Source: Nodosilinea sp. PGN35 | GTDB lineage: Bacteria > Cyanobacteriota > Cyanobacteriia > Phormidesmidales > Phormidesmidaceae | Reading direction: 5' to 3' | Assembly (NCBI RefSeq): GCF_029109325.1 | Contig: NZ_JAQKQJ010000023.1 | Location: forward strand, 1-64,000 | Length of the DNA: 64,000 nt | In this document: positions 49,521 through 58,970 of the stretch, piece after piece | How the letters are laid out: every line of letters starts with the position of its first letter | Numbering within the stretch: the first letter of the stretch is position 1 | Translations under genes and position numbers: made by a program | Notes under the pieces: model-generated | The model's database searches: none | Told to the model about the DNA's origin: nothing | Seen by the model: the letters and a program-made list of their open reading frames with translations, nothing else

Positions 49521-50558
49521 ATGACCGTTACCCCTGTTGCTCCCTCCCGTGTGAATTGGCAAGTGCTGGCAGACCAAGTGCTGGCCGGTGAGGTGTTGAG
49601 CCGGGAGCAGGCCCGCGCTGTGCTGGCGGCCCCCGACACCGAACTGCTCGATCAGCTGGCGGCGGCCTACCGGGTGCGGCGACACCACTGGGGTAACCGG
49701 GTGCGGCTGCACTTTTTGCTCAACGCCCAGAGCGGCCTGTGCCCCGAAGACTGCCACTACTGCTCGCAGTCCAAGATCTCTTCGGCGGAGATCGAAAAAT
49801 ATCCCTTCATGGCCCAGGAGAAAATTTTGGCCGCCGCCGAACGGGCCAACAGCCTCAAGGCAGGTACCTTTTGTATGGTGATTTCGGGGCGATCGCCCTC
49901 TGAGCGCGTCTTTGGTGAAGTGCTCGATGCGGTGCGCCAGGTCAAGGCCCAGTACCCCATGAAAATTTGCGCCTGCCTGGGCCTGCTCGACGAAACTCAA
50001 ACCCAGCAGCTGGCGGCGGCGGGGGTAGACCGGGTGAACCACAACCTCAACACCAGCGAAACCAACTACGGCGAGATCTGCACCACCCACACCTTTGACG
50101 ATCGCGTGGCGACGATCGCGGCGGTACAGTCGGCGGGTATGACCACCTGCTCAGGGGGCATCTTTGGCCTGGGTGAAACCCACGACGACATCATCGATAT
50201 GGCCCTGGCTCTGCGGCGGTTGGGGGTGACCAGCGTGCCGCTGAATTTTCTCATCCCTATCGAGGGCACACCCTTTGAGGGGCGGCAGGAGTTGAACCCG
50301 CGCCATTGCCTGCGAATTTTGTGTCTGTACCGGCTGCTGCTGCCCAGCCAGGAAATTCGCATTGCCGGGGGCCGCGAGGTGCAGCTGCGGCAGCTGCAAC
50401 CCCTGGGGCTCTACGCCGCCAACTCCATCTTTGTCGGCGACTACCTGACTACCCCTGGCCAGGCCGCCCAGGCCGACTACGCCATGATTCGCGACGCTGG
50501 GTTTGTGCTAGAAGGCCCCGACGGTGAGGCGCTCGAGCTGCCTGGGGTAGTCGCTTAG
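49521..50558 (+). CDS. bioB: Biotin synthase
   Basis: The 345-residue radical SAM enzyme has C74-X3-C78-X2-C81 (CPEDCHYC) for the 4Fe-4S cluster. Further family motifs are YPMKICACLGLL, DRVNHNLNTSE and RIAGGREVQL, which include the Cys and Arg residues that hold the 2Fe-2S cluster. It turns dethiobiotin into biotin. ATG 49521 fits the family length. Confidence 0.97.
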   Translation: MTVTPVAPSRVNWQVLADQVLAGEVLSREQARAVLAAPDTELLDQLAAAYRVRRHHWGNRVRLHFLLNAQSGLCPEDCHYCSQSKISSAEIEKYPFMAQEKILAAAERANSLKAGTFCMVISGRSPSERVFGEVLDAVRQVKAQYPMKICACLGLLDETQTQQLAAAGVDRVNHNLNTSETNYGEICTTHTFDDRVATIAAVQSAGMTTCSGGIFGLGETHDDIIDMALALRRLGVTSVPLNFLIPIEGTPFEGRQELNPRHCLRILCLYRLLLPSQEIRIAGGREVQLRQLQPLGLYAANSIFVGDYLTTPGQAAQADYAMIRDAGFVLEGPDGEALELPGVVA

Positions 50559-50641
50559 TGCCGCAGAGGGCACCGGCCTCGCTGGTAACGTCTGACTAAG
50601 GCTCGCTAGATGGCCCTTTGGCAGGAGTTATCCGCTGTAGG

Positions 50642-51244
50642 TCAGGGGTGCTGCGATCGCGTCACCAGATTCACCAGGCTGTCCACCAGGCGTTGGGGCT
50701 CCATGGGCATGATGTGCTCGCCGTGCATCACACTCTGGGTCATGATGAAAAAAATGGTGGCCCCCAGCACTACCCGTGCCGTCGCCTCTGGGTCGGTCAG
50801 GTTGAGTTCGGGGCAGCCCTTGAGATAGTCGGTGAGCTGGTCGGCGGCGGGTTTGGTGAGATATTCCACAAAGGCCTGGGCCAGCTGGGGAAACCGGCCC
50901 GACTCACCCGCCACCAGGCGCACAAAGTTTTGGTAGTCGAGGTCGTGCAGCTCACTCTCAATGGCGTTGGTAATCACCCGTCGCAGTACCACCTCGGGGC
51001 GACCCTCCAGATTGCCGTCGCCCATCACCTGGGCGCATCGCGCCTGGGCCACGTACTGAATCAGCGCTCGAAACAGCCCCTCTTTATCTTTAAAGTAGTT
51101 GTAGACCGTGGGCTTAGAGACCCCCGCCGTAGCGGCTACTTTGTCCATGCTGGTGCCAGCGTAGCCATTTTGCAGAAACTCTTGCATGGCTCCCTGCAAA
51201 ATTTGCACGGCTTTGTCATTCAGCACTGCCGGACTTTGAACCAC
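50642..51244 (-). CDS. TetR family transcriptional regulator
   Basis: The 200-residue product begins with a TetR_N helix-turn-helix: LQGAMQEFLQNGYAGTSMDKVAATAGVSKPTVYNYFKDKEGLF (residues 17-59). The C-terminal domain contains an aromatic- and Phe-rich ligand pocket, as in AefR-like TetR proteins. It would repress its target genes until a small hydrophobic molecule binds. A palindrome CAAAC-N6-GTTTG lies 190 bp upstream, and no exporter is adjacent. Confidence 0.93.
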   Translation of the reverse strand: MVQSPAVLNDKAVQILQGAMQEFLQNGYAGTSMDKVAATAGVSKPTVYNYFKDKEGLFRALIQYVAQARCAQVMGDGNLEGRPEVVLRRVITNAIESELHDLDYQNFVRLVAGESGRFPQLAQAFVEYLTKPAADQLTDYLKGCPELNLTDPEATARVVLGATIFFIMTQSVMHGEHIMPMEPQRLVDSLVNLVTRSQHP

Positions 51245-51433
51245 GCGTGGATACCTTCCTAACCAAGTTGACTCATGTATAGCACTCGACTGCTAAACGC
51301 CACAGTAGCCTGGGGCGCTGAGGTGCGTCCGCTTCCAACCTCAAGCGATCGCTCACTCTGGAGCATGGCCCAGGGACTCACGCCGCAGTGTATAGGGCTA
51401 TACCTTATTTTAGCGGTGTGTGGGCTTTTTTAC

Positions 51434-51449
51434 CAAACCGTTTAGTTTG
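51434..51449. promoter_or_regulatory. Candidate TetR operator
   Basis: CAAAC-CGTTTA-GTTTG is a 16-bp inverted repeat typical in size and composition for TetR operators. It lies 190 bp upstream of tetR. Confidence 0.4.
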
Positions 51450-51494
51450 ATTTTGTGGCTTAGGCGATTTTGGGTAGGTCAAAGCCGATTGTCC

Positions 51495-51599
51495 TACGCT
51501 GCACCCGTCAGCACGATGTACCGGTAGATGCCGCCTTGCAGCGCCGCGATCGTGAAGGCCTGCTCGTCCTCGATGGCGTAGCCCCTCTGGCTGCCGAGC
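51495..51599 (-). pseudogene. Short C-terminal protein remnant
   Basis: The minus strand reads an ordered 34-residue stretch (GYAIEDEQAFTIAALQGG, then IYRYIVLTGAA) ending in TAG at 51495-51497 and blocked upstream by a stop. The sequence looks like a real protein tail with no start codon or upstream portion. It is probably a decayed gene end; the family is not recognised. Confidence 0.35.
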
Positions 51600-51745
51600 G
51601 GCTACCCTGTGCTGTACTGTGTGGCGCTTGCGAATAGGCGGCGCTCCGCCAGAGCCATACCCCTGTAGCTAAGATTCCGTAAACCCATGGCCCAGCGCAG
51701 CGGTTTGGTGATTAAGCTAAGGTTGCCCCCCGCCGTGCCGCGCCT

Positions 51746-54214
51746 ATGCTCTCGTCGTCTAAAACTAAGACCGCTGCCCTCTCCACCACCTATCGTCTCA
51801 GGGGCTGGGTACAGCGGCAAATTAAGCGGGACTGGGTCAAACTCTCCCTGGCTGGTCTGTGGCTGAGCTTTGTGGCGGCCCACGTGGCCACCGACTCCCT
51901 GCCGACCCAACTGCTGGAGCGACGCCTGCAAACTCTCTTTTTTGAAATTCGTGGGCCGGTGATAGCCCCCAACGATATCGTCATTCTGGCCATGGACAAT
52001 GAATCCTTTGGGCAGGCCGAGTACTACCGCACCGATCCCGAGCACTACAGCTATCTGGCCCCGCTCGCGGGTAGTCCGTGGCAGCGTCGGGCTCACGCGA
52101 TCGCGATCGAACGGCTGCTGGCGGCGGGGGCCAAAGCGGTGGTGGTGGATATTTTGATGTTTTCTGACAGCAGCTATGGCCCTGCCGACGACCAGGCTCT
52201 GGCTGACGTGCTGACCCGCTACGGCGATCGCGTCGTGCTGGCCACCTCCGTTGACGATGCCCAGCTGCGCCAGGGCGCACTGGTGCGTCCCAGCCAGCCG
52301 TTGCCCAAGCTGCTAAATACCCCTGTGCACACCGGCAATATCAACTTTCCCATTGAGCCCAATGGTCGAATTCACCGCCACGGGCGCGCCTACCTCCATG
52401 GTCTTGGCCTCAGCCTGGCCGAAGTCGATGCTGCCAGCAGCCTTGAGAGCGATGTTGACACCACCAGATCCTTTGCGGAGGCGACCCTAGAAGCTGCTCA
52501 GGTTGACCATTCGCCCTACCGGGGCGACTTTATCAATTTCTACGGGCCGACCCGCAGCTTTAGCCATATCCCCTTTTGGTATGTGCTGGATCCTGACCCC
52601 TGGGCCAACCAGCTTAACAATGGCCGCTACTTTCAAGACAAAATTGTGCTGATTGGGGGCACCGCCAAGTTTTTGCAAGACTTTCACCAGGCTCCGTTTT
52701 CAGAGACCCTGCTGCACCCCGAGAAGATGGCCGGGGTCGAAATCTTAGCCACCGATATTGCCAACCTGCGCGACGACCGCGCCCTGCGCCAGGGCATACC
52801 CAATCCCTGGCTGCGGGGAGTGCTGGTGCTGGGCGGTGGCGGTGGGTTTGTGCTGCTGCTGCGGCGATTTAACCGCCCTATCGCCCGGTTGGGCTGGACA
52901 GCGGCCAGCTTGGGCAGCTGGTTTTGGGTGAGCTACGGAGCGTTTGTGGGCCTGGGCCTGCTGCTGCCCGCCGGGGCACCCATCGTGGGTCTAATGGTGC
53001 TGGGCGGCACCTATATCGTGGCCGACATCGTCACCGAGCAGCTGCGCAAACAGCGCCTGCGCCAAACCCTGGAGCAATACGTCACCTCTCCCATTGTGCA
53101 GGAGATCATCAGTCAGCAAGAGGACCTGCAAGACCTGCTGAGGCTGCGGGAGGCGGAGGTAATTGGCCTGCTGCTGGCCAACCGCTACCGGATTGTGCGG
53201 CTGCTGGGGTCGGGGGGGTTTGGCGAAACCTACGTGGCCGAAGATACCCAGCGCCCCGGCTCGCCCATTTGTGTTGTCAAGCAGCTGCGGATTATCAGCA
53301 ACGATCCGAGGGCGCACCGCCTGGGTAAGCGCTTTTTTGAGGGTGAGGCTGAAACCCTCGAAAAGCTGGGCCACCATCCCCAAATTCCGCGACTGCTCGC
53401 CTATTTTGAGGCTCAGAACTCTTTTTACCTGGTTGAAGAGATGATTGAGGGCCGCCTGCTCAAGGATGAGCTGGCCTCTCGCCGCCCAATGCCCCAGGCC
53501 TACGTGCTCGATCTGCTGTTGGGGCTGCTGCCCGTGGTGGCCTTTGTCCACAACCAGGGGGTAATTCACCGCGACATCAAGCCGTCGAACATTATTCGCC
53601 GCGAAGCCGATGGGCAGCTGGTGCTGATCGACTTTGGTGCGGTGAAGCTCATTTCCAACAAGCTGGCGGATACGGGGGTAAATCTCACCTCTACGTCTAC
53701 TATTGGGGTTGGCACCCAAGGCTACATGCCCAGTGAGCAGTCCGCCGGGTTGCCCAAGTTTGGCAGCGACCTCTACGCCCTGGGCATTACCGCCGTTGAG
53801 GCGCTGACCGGCATTCCGGCCTATGCCCTGCGCCGCGATGTCAACGGCGAACTGCTCTGGCGGCACGAGGCCCCCCACCTCGACCCTAAGTTTGGCGATA
53901 TTGTCACCCGGCTGGTGCTCTACGACTTCACCGATCGCTACCAGCGGGCCGAGGAAGTGCTAGCTGACCTCAGCGGGGTTGAAATGGTGGTGCGATCGCA
54001 GCCGCAGCTCGAAACCCTGACCGCCAGTGGCGGGTCATCAGACCTTGGCATCCCCCCCTACGGCGTGCGCATCGACAGCGTCGCTACCGACAGTCTGGAT
54101 GATCCCGAGGCGGCCACCGACTCCACGCGCATGCTGCCCGGCGACTGGTTTGTTACCGCTGGCGAAGACTCCACCAGCGAGGCTGATCCTCGCAGGACAG
54201 AGACCGACGCCTAG
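51746..54214 (+). CDS. CHASE2-domain serine/threonine protein kinase
   Basis: The 822-residue product has an N-terminal membrane anchor and a periplasmic CHASE2 sensor (about residues 60-345), with FFEIRGPVIAPNDIVILAMDNESF and GVEILATDIANL. Two to three membrane helices follow at 355-430. A cytoplasmic kinase domain starts near 480: G-loop GSGGFGETYV 488-497, K512, HRDIKPSN 608-615 and DFGAVK 629-634. The last 80 residues are acidic and disordered. It would sense an extracellular signal and phosphorylate Ser/Thr. All catalytic residues are intact. Confidence 0.93.
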   Translation: MLSSSKTKTAALSTTYRLRGWVQRQIKRDWVKLSLAGLWLSFVAAHVATDSLPTQLLERRLQTLFFEIRGPVIAPNDIVILAMDNESFGQAEYYRTDPEHYSYLAPLAGSPWQRRAHAIAIERLLAAGAKAVVVDILMFSDSSYGPADDQALADVLTRYGDRVVLATSVDDAQLRQGALVRPSQPLPKLLNTPVHTGNINFPIEPNGRIHRHGRAYLHGLGLSLAEVDAASSLESDVDTTRSFAEATLEAAQVDHSPYRGDFINFYGPTRSFSHIPFWYVLDPDPWANQLNNGRYFQDKIVLIGGTAKFLQDFHQAPFSETLLHPEKMAGVEILATDIANLRDDRALRQGIPNPWLRGVLVLGGGGGFVLLLRRFNRPIARLGWTAASLGSWFWVSYGAFVGLGLLLPAGAPIVGLMVLGGTYIVADIVTEQLRKQRLRQTLEQYVTSPIVQEIISQQEDLQDLLRLREAEVIGLLLANRYRIVRLLGSGGFGETYVAEDTQRPGSPICVVKQLRIISNDPRAHRLGKRFFEGEAETLEKLGHHPQIPRLLAYFEAQNSFYLVEEMIEGRLLKDELASRRPMPQAYVLDLLLGLLPVVAFVHNQGVIHRDIKPSNIIRREADGQLVLIDFGAVKLISNKLADTGVNLTSTSTIGVGTQGYMPSEQSAGLPKFGSDLYALGITAVEALTGIPAYALRRDVNGELLWRHEAPHLDPKFGDIVTRLVLYDFTDRYQRAEEVLADLSGVEMVVRSQPQLETLTASGGSSDLGIPPYGVRIDSVATDSLDDPEAATDSTRMLPGDWFVTAGEDSTSEADPRRTETDA

Positions 54215-54224
54215 CCCAGTTTCC

Positions 54225-55724
54225 CTAGGCACCGGGCCGAGGGATGGTGATGTCAATCGGGGTCACAGCAGTGTTGGGGGCTAGAACCTCAAGGCCGGGC
54301 TGAATTTGCGCCGGATTGCCGACCACTAAAATGACCAGCTGATCTGGGCTGAGTCGGGCCTGGGCTGCTGCCTGTACCTGGGCTACCGTCGCTGCGCGCA
54401 CCTGGTCTTGAAACTGAAAGACAAAGTCTTGGGGGTAGTCGTAGTACTCATAGCGAATTAGCCGAGCCAGGGTTTGACTGGGGCTTTGGAAATTAAACAC
54501 AAAGCTGTTGAGCACGGCATCCTGGGCTTGTCCCAGCTCCAGCTCAGTGATCGGGGCGGAGCGGATGCGGTTGATCTCGGCTAGGGTTGACCGAATAAAG
54601 GGCACTGTGGCCTCAGAACGGGTTTGACCACCGCCGACGAAGAGCCCTGGGTGGTCATAGCGCGGCGACCAGAAGGCGTAGACCGAGTAGGCCAACCCCT
54701 GGCGCGATCGCACTTCATTAAACAGTCGACCGCTAAAGCCATTTAGTACCTCATTCATCACCGCCAGGGCCGCATGGTCGGGGTAGTCTAGCTGCCCACC
54801 CAGGTGGCCCAGCTGAATGTAGCTCTGGGTAAGCTGCGGCTGCGACACCATGAACACACCGGCCCTGGCCTGCTCTACCGGTGGCAAGGTGTTGTTGAGG
54901 GCGGCTCCGGTGCCCCGCCACCCGCCAAAATAATCAGCAATCCACCGCTTCATTTGGGCACTGTCAAAGTCGCCTACAATGCCCAAAATAGTTTGCTCAG
55001 GGCGAATCGAAGCCCGGTAAAACTGCTCAATATCCTCCCGCTCAATGGCCGTCAGGGTGGCGTACTCAACGGTGCGGGCGTAGGGGCTGTCGGCCCCGTA
55101 CACCAGCTTGCGAAACTCGCGACTGGTAATGCCGTCGGGATTGTCGTTGCGGCGGGCAATGCTGCCGCTGTACTGCTGCCTGAGCAGCTCAATCTTGTCG
55201 TCGGCAAAGGCGGGGCGCTGCACCACGTCGGCAAACAGCGCAAACACCGCCGCCGTATCTTCGCTCAGGGCGCTAAAGCTGGCGCTGCCTTCACTGGTGT
55301 CAATGCCGGTCTCAATGGCGGCAGCCCGCTGCTCCAGCTCCTGGTTGAGGGCATCGGCATCCAGGCGAGTTGTGCCGCCCAAACGCATGGCCTCCCCGGT
55401 GAGATTGGCCAGTCCCACCTTGTCTCCAGGTTCAAACCGAGCCCCGGTGCGAAAGGTAGCGCTGCCGCTCACCAGCGGCAGCTCGTGGTCTTCCAGCAGG
55501 TACACCACCAGGCCGTTGGGCAGCTCGTAGCGCTCGTAGGCCGGAATCTCAATATCGCGCAGGGGCGGAAATTCTAGCTCGTCGTAGTGGCGCGGGGTCA
55601 GGGCATTAGCTGAGGGTTGCCAACTCAGCAGCAACACCCCCAATAGCCCAGCCAGGGCCAGCAGCGGCATTACCCCCCGCCGTAGGGTGCGGCGGGTACC
55701 CATAAACCAGCTGTTCACGTTCAT
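54225..55724 (-). CDS. M16-family peptidase homologue without the zinc site
   Basis: The 499-residue product has a signal peptide (RRGVMPLLALAGLLGVLLLSWQPSANA) and two M16 domains. At the place of HXXEH it has GLANLTGE (104-111), so zinc ligands are missing. It should therefore be the non-catalytic subunit. The catalytic partner is encoded directly upstream, 111 bp away, in the same direction. Such M16 pairs form a closed chamber that degrades small peptides, here outside the cytoplasm. I start at ATG 55724, where the signal peptide begins. Confidence 0.9.
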   Translation of the reverse strand: MNVNSWFMGTRRTLRRGVMPLLALAGLLGVLLLSWQPSANALTPRHYDELEFPPLRDIEIPAYERYELPNGLVVYLLEDHELPLVSGSATFRTGARFEPGDKVGLANLTGEAMRLGGTTRLDADALNQELEQRAAAIETGIDTSEGSASFSALSEDTAAVFALFADVVQRPAFADDKIELLRQQYSGSIARRNDNPDGITSREFRKLVYGADSPYARTVEYATLTAIEREDIEQFYRASIRPEQTILGIVGDFDSAQMKRWIADYFGGWRGTGAALNNTLPPVEQARAGVFMVSQPQLTQSYIQLGHLGGQLDYPDHAALAVMNEVLNGFSGRLFNEVRSRQGLAYSVYAFWSPRYDHPGLFVGGGQTRSEATVPFIRSTLAEINRIRSAPITELELGQAQDAVLNSFVFNFQSPSQTLARLIRYEYYDYPQDFVFQFQDQVRAATVAQVQAAAQARLSPDQLVILVVGNPAQIQPGLEVLAPNTAVTPIDITIPRPGA

Positions 55725-55835
55725 TGCTGTGATTTCCAATACCGTAGGTCTAAACAGGTGTAAGTGTTGCTGGTGGCTTGCGTCAGCCACTCCTCTGGCC
55801 CGGCCACTGCTTGGGATTGGCCTCATGCTGCTGGG

Positions 55836-57425
55836 CTACTCCGCCGCCGGAGCCTGCACCAGCTTGCCAACGGTGCGACCCTCAGGCCGAAACAGAGTCT
55901 GGGCCACGCGCTGAATGTCTGCCGCCGACACCGCTTCAATAGCCCTGAGGTTATTGAAAACGTTGCGCCAGTCGCCGGTTTTAGCCTGGTACTCGGCCAG
56001 CAGCGAGGCCATCCCGCTGTTGGAAGCTAGACTTTGCAGCAGTCCGGCCCGCGCCTGGGTTTTAACCCGCTCTAGTTCTTCAGGGCTGACCGGGGCCTGC
56101 TGAAGCCGCTCTAGCTCCTGGGCAAAGAGCGCGCCAATTTCGTCAGGGGTATGGCCGGGGGCCGTGAGGCCATAGATCAAGAAGATATTGTCGTAGCGAT
56201 CGCCCGGAAACCCATTCAAACTGCCGATATCTAGCGCAATGCGCGCCTCGTCAACGGCGGTTTTGTAAATTCTAGAGGTACGTCCCCCCACCAGCAGGCT
56301 CTCGATCATGCCGTAGATGACGTGGTCGGGGTGGCGCAGGCTGGGCCGATGGTAACCCTCCAGGTACCAGGGCTCTGAGGGCAGCGCCAGCGTAAACTCC
56401 CTGGCGGCGGTCTGCTCCGGCTCGTCAATGGTGGGCTCAGGCGGCACTGCCCGAGGGGCATAGCGGCCAAAGTAAACCTCCGCCAGGCGCTGCACTTCGC
56501 CGGGGTCAACGTCGCCCACCACCACTGCCGTCAGATTGGCGGGACCGTAGTAGGTGTCATAAAAGGTCTGAATGTCGTCGCGGGTGGCGACAAACAGGTC
56601 ATCCTGATAGCCAATGACCGGGCGGCGGTAGGGATGACTGACAAAAGCCTCCTCCAAAAACCGCTCGATCATGGTGCCAATCGGAGAGTTATCTACCCGC
56701 ATGCGGCGTTCTTCGAGAATGACGTCTTTTTCTTCGTAAAACTCCCGAAATACCGGGTCGAGAAACCGCTCCGACTCCAGCGACATCCACAGCTCTAGCT
56801 TATTTGCGGGCAGGCTGTAAAAGTAGCGAGTTTCATCGGCAGAGGTAGTGGCATTGAGGCCAACTCCGCCTGCCTGCTGAATAATCTGGCCGTACTGGTT
56901 TTGCTCTACAAAACTGGCGGCTTCCTGTTGCAGCGCGCTCAGCTCCTCCTGAAGCCGAGCGGTTTTGGCGGTATCCGCTGCGGATTGAGCGGCCAACAGT
57001 TGGTCAAATACCTCGTCTAGCTGGGCCATCACCCGCTGCTCGGCAGCAAAGTCTTTGGTGCCAATGCGGCTGGTGCCCTTAAAGGCCAGGTGCTCTAGGT
57101 AGTGGGCCACGCCGGTTTTGCCATCGGTCTCATCTACCGCTCCCACATTGGCGTGGATCATAAACGACACTACCGGAGCCTGGTGCCGCTCCAGCACAAT
57201 GAATTTCATGTCGTTGTCGAGGGTGAATTCAGTGACGGCCTCCTCAACCCGGTCGAGGTAGGGTTGAATGGTCTGGGCCGTGTGTAGCGGTTCCCTCGCC
57301 GCGGCTGGGGCCACCGGCCACCATAGCCAAAGGCTGACCACCGCCAGCAATCCCACCAGGAGGGGACGCAAGCGTTGTCTCGATCCTGCCCATAGACCTT
57401 GGCCCGTCGGCGGTGTTCCATTCAT
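55836..57425 (-). CDS. M16-family zinc metalloprotease, exported
   Basis: The 529-residue product has a signal peptide ending near PVAPAAA and two M16 domains. The inverted zinc motif HYLEH (in GVAHYLEHLAFKG) and the third-ligand region FREFYEEKDVILEERR downstream mark it as the active subunit. A helical insertion (about residues 130-170) lies between the zinc motif and the glycine-rich loop GGVGLNATTSADET. The upstream frame extends to a TTG, but ATG 57425 is more likely. It pairs with the inactive homologue next to it. Confidence 0.93.
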   Translation of the reverse strand: MNGTPPTGQGLWAGSRQRLRPLLVGLLAVVSLWLWWPVAPAAAREPLHTAQTIQPYLDRVEEAVTEFTLDNDMKFIVLERHQAPVVSFMIHANVGAVDETDGKTGVAHYLEHLAFKGTSRIGTKDFAAEQRVMAQLDEVFDQLLAAQSAADTAKTARLQEELSALQQEAASFVEQNQYGQIIQQAGGVGLNATTSADETRYFYSLPANKLELWMSLESERFLDPVFREFYEEKDVILEERRMRVDNSPIGTMIERFLEEAFVSHPYRRPVIGYQDDLFVATRDDIQTFYDTYYGPANLTAVVVGDVDPGEVQRLAEVYFGRYAPRAVPPEPTIDEPEQTAAREFTLALPSEPWYLEGYHRPSLRHPDHVIYGMIESLLVGGRTSRIYKTAVDEARIALDIGSLNGFPGDRYDNIFLIYGLTAPGHTPDEIGALFAQELERLQQAPVSPEELERVKTQARAGLLQSLASNSGMASLLAEYQAKTGDWRNVFNNLRAIEAVSAADIQRVAQTLFRPEGRTVGKLVQAPAAE

Positions 57426-57637
57426 AAGCGCACTCAAACAGGATGGGTTTAACTCCGACCTTCAGGATAGTTGAGTCTCCCGGGCAATGACCATACTCTG
57501 GGCTCTCAGCCCTGGGGTCGGCGAAGCCTAGGCTAAAGACAGTTGTCAAAGCCTCAAATCCTGGGTAGAGTTCCCATAGATCTGGGTTTATAACCCTGGG
57601 GTTGGGTCAGTCAAAAATCCACACAAGGGGTTAGGCG

Positions 57638-58435
57638 TTGACACAGGCAGCGGACAGCTCAAACCTGAAACAGTGGGCCCAGCGGGCTCTGGCAGCGACG
57701 TTTTTGGCGGGCCAGGTGGTAATTCACCTGATTTCTCGCCCGGTACATCGGCGCAACACCCTAGAGCAAATGGCAGCGGTAGGCCCCGAGTCACTGCTCA
57801 TTGCCCTGATTACCGCGACCTTTGTGGGCATGGTGTTTACCATCCAGGTCACGCGAGAATTTCTGAGCTTTGGGGCTGGGGCGGCGGTGGGCGGTGTCCT
57901 GGCCCTCACTCTGGCGCGCGAGCTAGGCCCAGTGCTCACGGCGGTCATTATTGCCGGTCGAGTGGGGTCGGCCTTTGCCGCCGAGATTGGCACCATGCGC
58001 GTCACAGAGCAGATCGACGCGCTGCAAATTCTCAAAACTGACCCAATTGACTATCTGGTAATTCCTCGGGTGATTGCCTGTGCCCTCATGCTGCCACTGC
58101 TCAATGTACTGTCTTTCATTACCGGCATGACCGGTGGACTGCTGATTGCCACCAACCAGTACGGCATCTCCGTCTCGGTCTTTCTAGACTCTGCCAAAAA
58201 CTTCCTGTCGATCTGGGATCTGGTGAGTTCGCTAATCAAGGCATTTTTCTTTGGCATTTTGATTGCCATTATCGGCACCAGCTGGGGATTGACCACGACC
58301 GGTGGTGCTAAAGGGGTGGGTCAATCGACAACCACGGCGGTGGTAACGGCACTGCTGGCTATTTTCATCAGCAACTTCTTCCTCTCGTGGGCTATGTTCC
58401 AGGGCACTGGCAGTGCCGTTATGAGCAATTTTTAG
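57638..58435 (+). CDS. MlaE-family lipid ABC transporter permease
   Basis: The 265-residue membrane protein has MlaE/YrbE signatures: MVFTIQVTREFLSFG, GVLALTLARELGPVLTAVIIAGRVGSAFAAEIGTMRVTEQIDAL, and GLTTTGGAKGVGQSTTTAVV. About five membrane helices are visible. It would move lipids between membranes with an MCE-domain protein and an ATPase, which are not in this window. The start is unclear: TTG at 57638 is the best candidate with AAGGGG upstream. It is followed by DUF3119 and DUF3086 genes, a neighbourhood I associate with cyanobacterial genomes. Confidence 0.92.
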   Translation: MTQAADSSNLKQWAQRALAATFLAGQVVIHLISRPVHRRNTLEQMAAVGPESLLIALITATFVGMVFTIQVTREFLSFGAGAAVGGVLALTLARELGPVLTAVIIAGRVGSAFAAEIGTMRVTEQIDALQILKTDPIDYLVIPRVIACALMLPLLNVLSFITGMTGGLLIATNQYGISVSVFLDSAKNFLSIWDLVSSLIKAFFFGILIAIIGTSWGLTTTGGAKGVGQSTTTAVVTALLAIFISNFFLSWAMFQGTGSAVMSNF

Positions 58436-58515
58436 CCCCGATCCCGGCCCGGTGTCTCCCCAGTGCCAGGGATGAATTCTCTTATACTTTAAGTAGTTCT
58501 TACCCCTAGTCAACC

Positions 58516-58905
58516 GTGACCTCCACCCCCACCGCCACCGATACCGATTTGTCTCCCAGCTACCGCATTCCTCTAGCTGTAATTGGCATAGGGATGCTGC
58601 TGGCGCTGGCAAACATTTGGCTGGGGGCGCTGGTGGGCCTCTTTGGGGTGTTTTTGCTGGTGCAGACCCTGACCTTAACCCTGCGCTTTACCGACAGTGC
58701 CCTAGAGGTCTACCGCCGCGACACCATGATCCGGCAATTCCCTTACGCAGACTGGCAGCACTGGGAGATTTTTTGGTCACCAGTACCGGTGCTGTTTTAC
58801 TTTCGTGAGGTCAACAGCATTCACTTTTTGCCCATTTTATTTGACCCCAGCACCCTGCGCGCCTGCCTTGAAACCCACTGCGCGATGGCCCAGACCCCAG
58901 AGTGA
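58516..58905 (+). CDS. DUF3119 membrane protein
   Basis: The 129-residue product has two adjacent membrane helices at residues 18-52 (IPLAVIGIGMLLALANIWLGALVGLFGVFLLVQ) and a small cytoplasmic domain with RRDTMIRQFPYADWQHW and REVNSIHFLPILFDP. DUF3119 is found in cyanobacteria and plastids and its function is unknown. Start codon GTG at 58516. It lies between mlaE and DUF3086. Confidence 0.88.
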   Translation: MTSTPTATDTDLSPSYRIPLAVIGIGMLLALANIWLGALVGLFGVFLLVQTLTLTLRFTDSALEVYRRDTMIRQFPYADWQHWEIFWSPVPVLFYFREVNSIHFLPILFDPSTLRACLETHCAMAQTPE

Positions 58906-58970
58906 CGGGCACCGGGGGCCAACTTAGCCCTCATCTGATAGGCTGACAACGGGGTCTAAGGGAGCCGGTT

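Larger units (their letters stand above)
51245..51745. other. Spacer between tetR and the CHASE2 kinase gene
   Basis: The 500 bp spacer holds the divergent promoters of tetR and the kinase gene. It includes a candidate operator at 51434-51449 and a small protein remnant at 51495-51599. No intact gene is seen. Confidence 0.5.
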
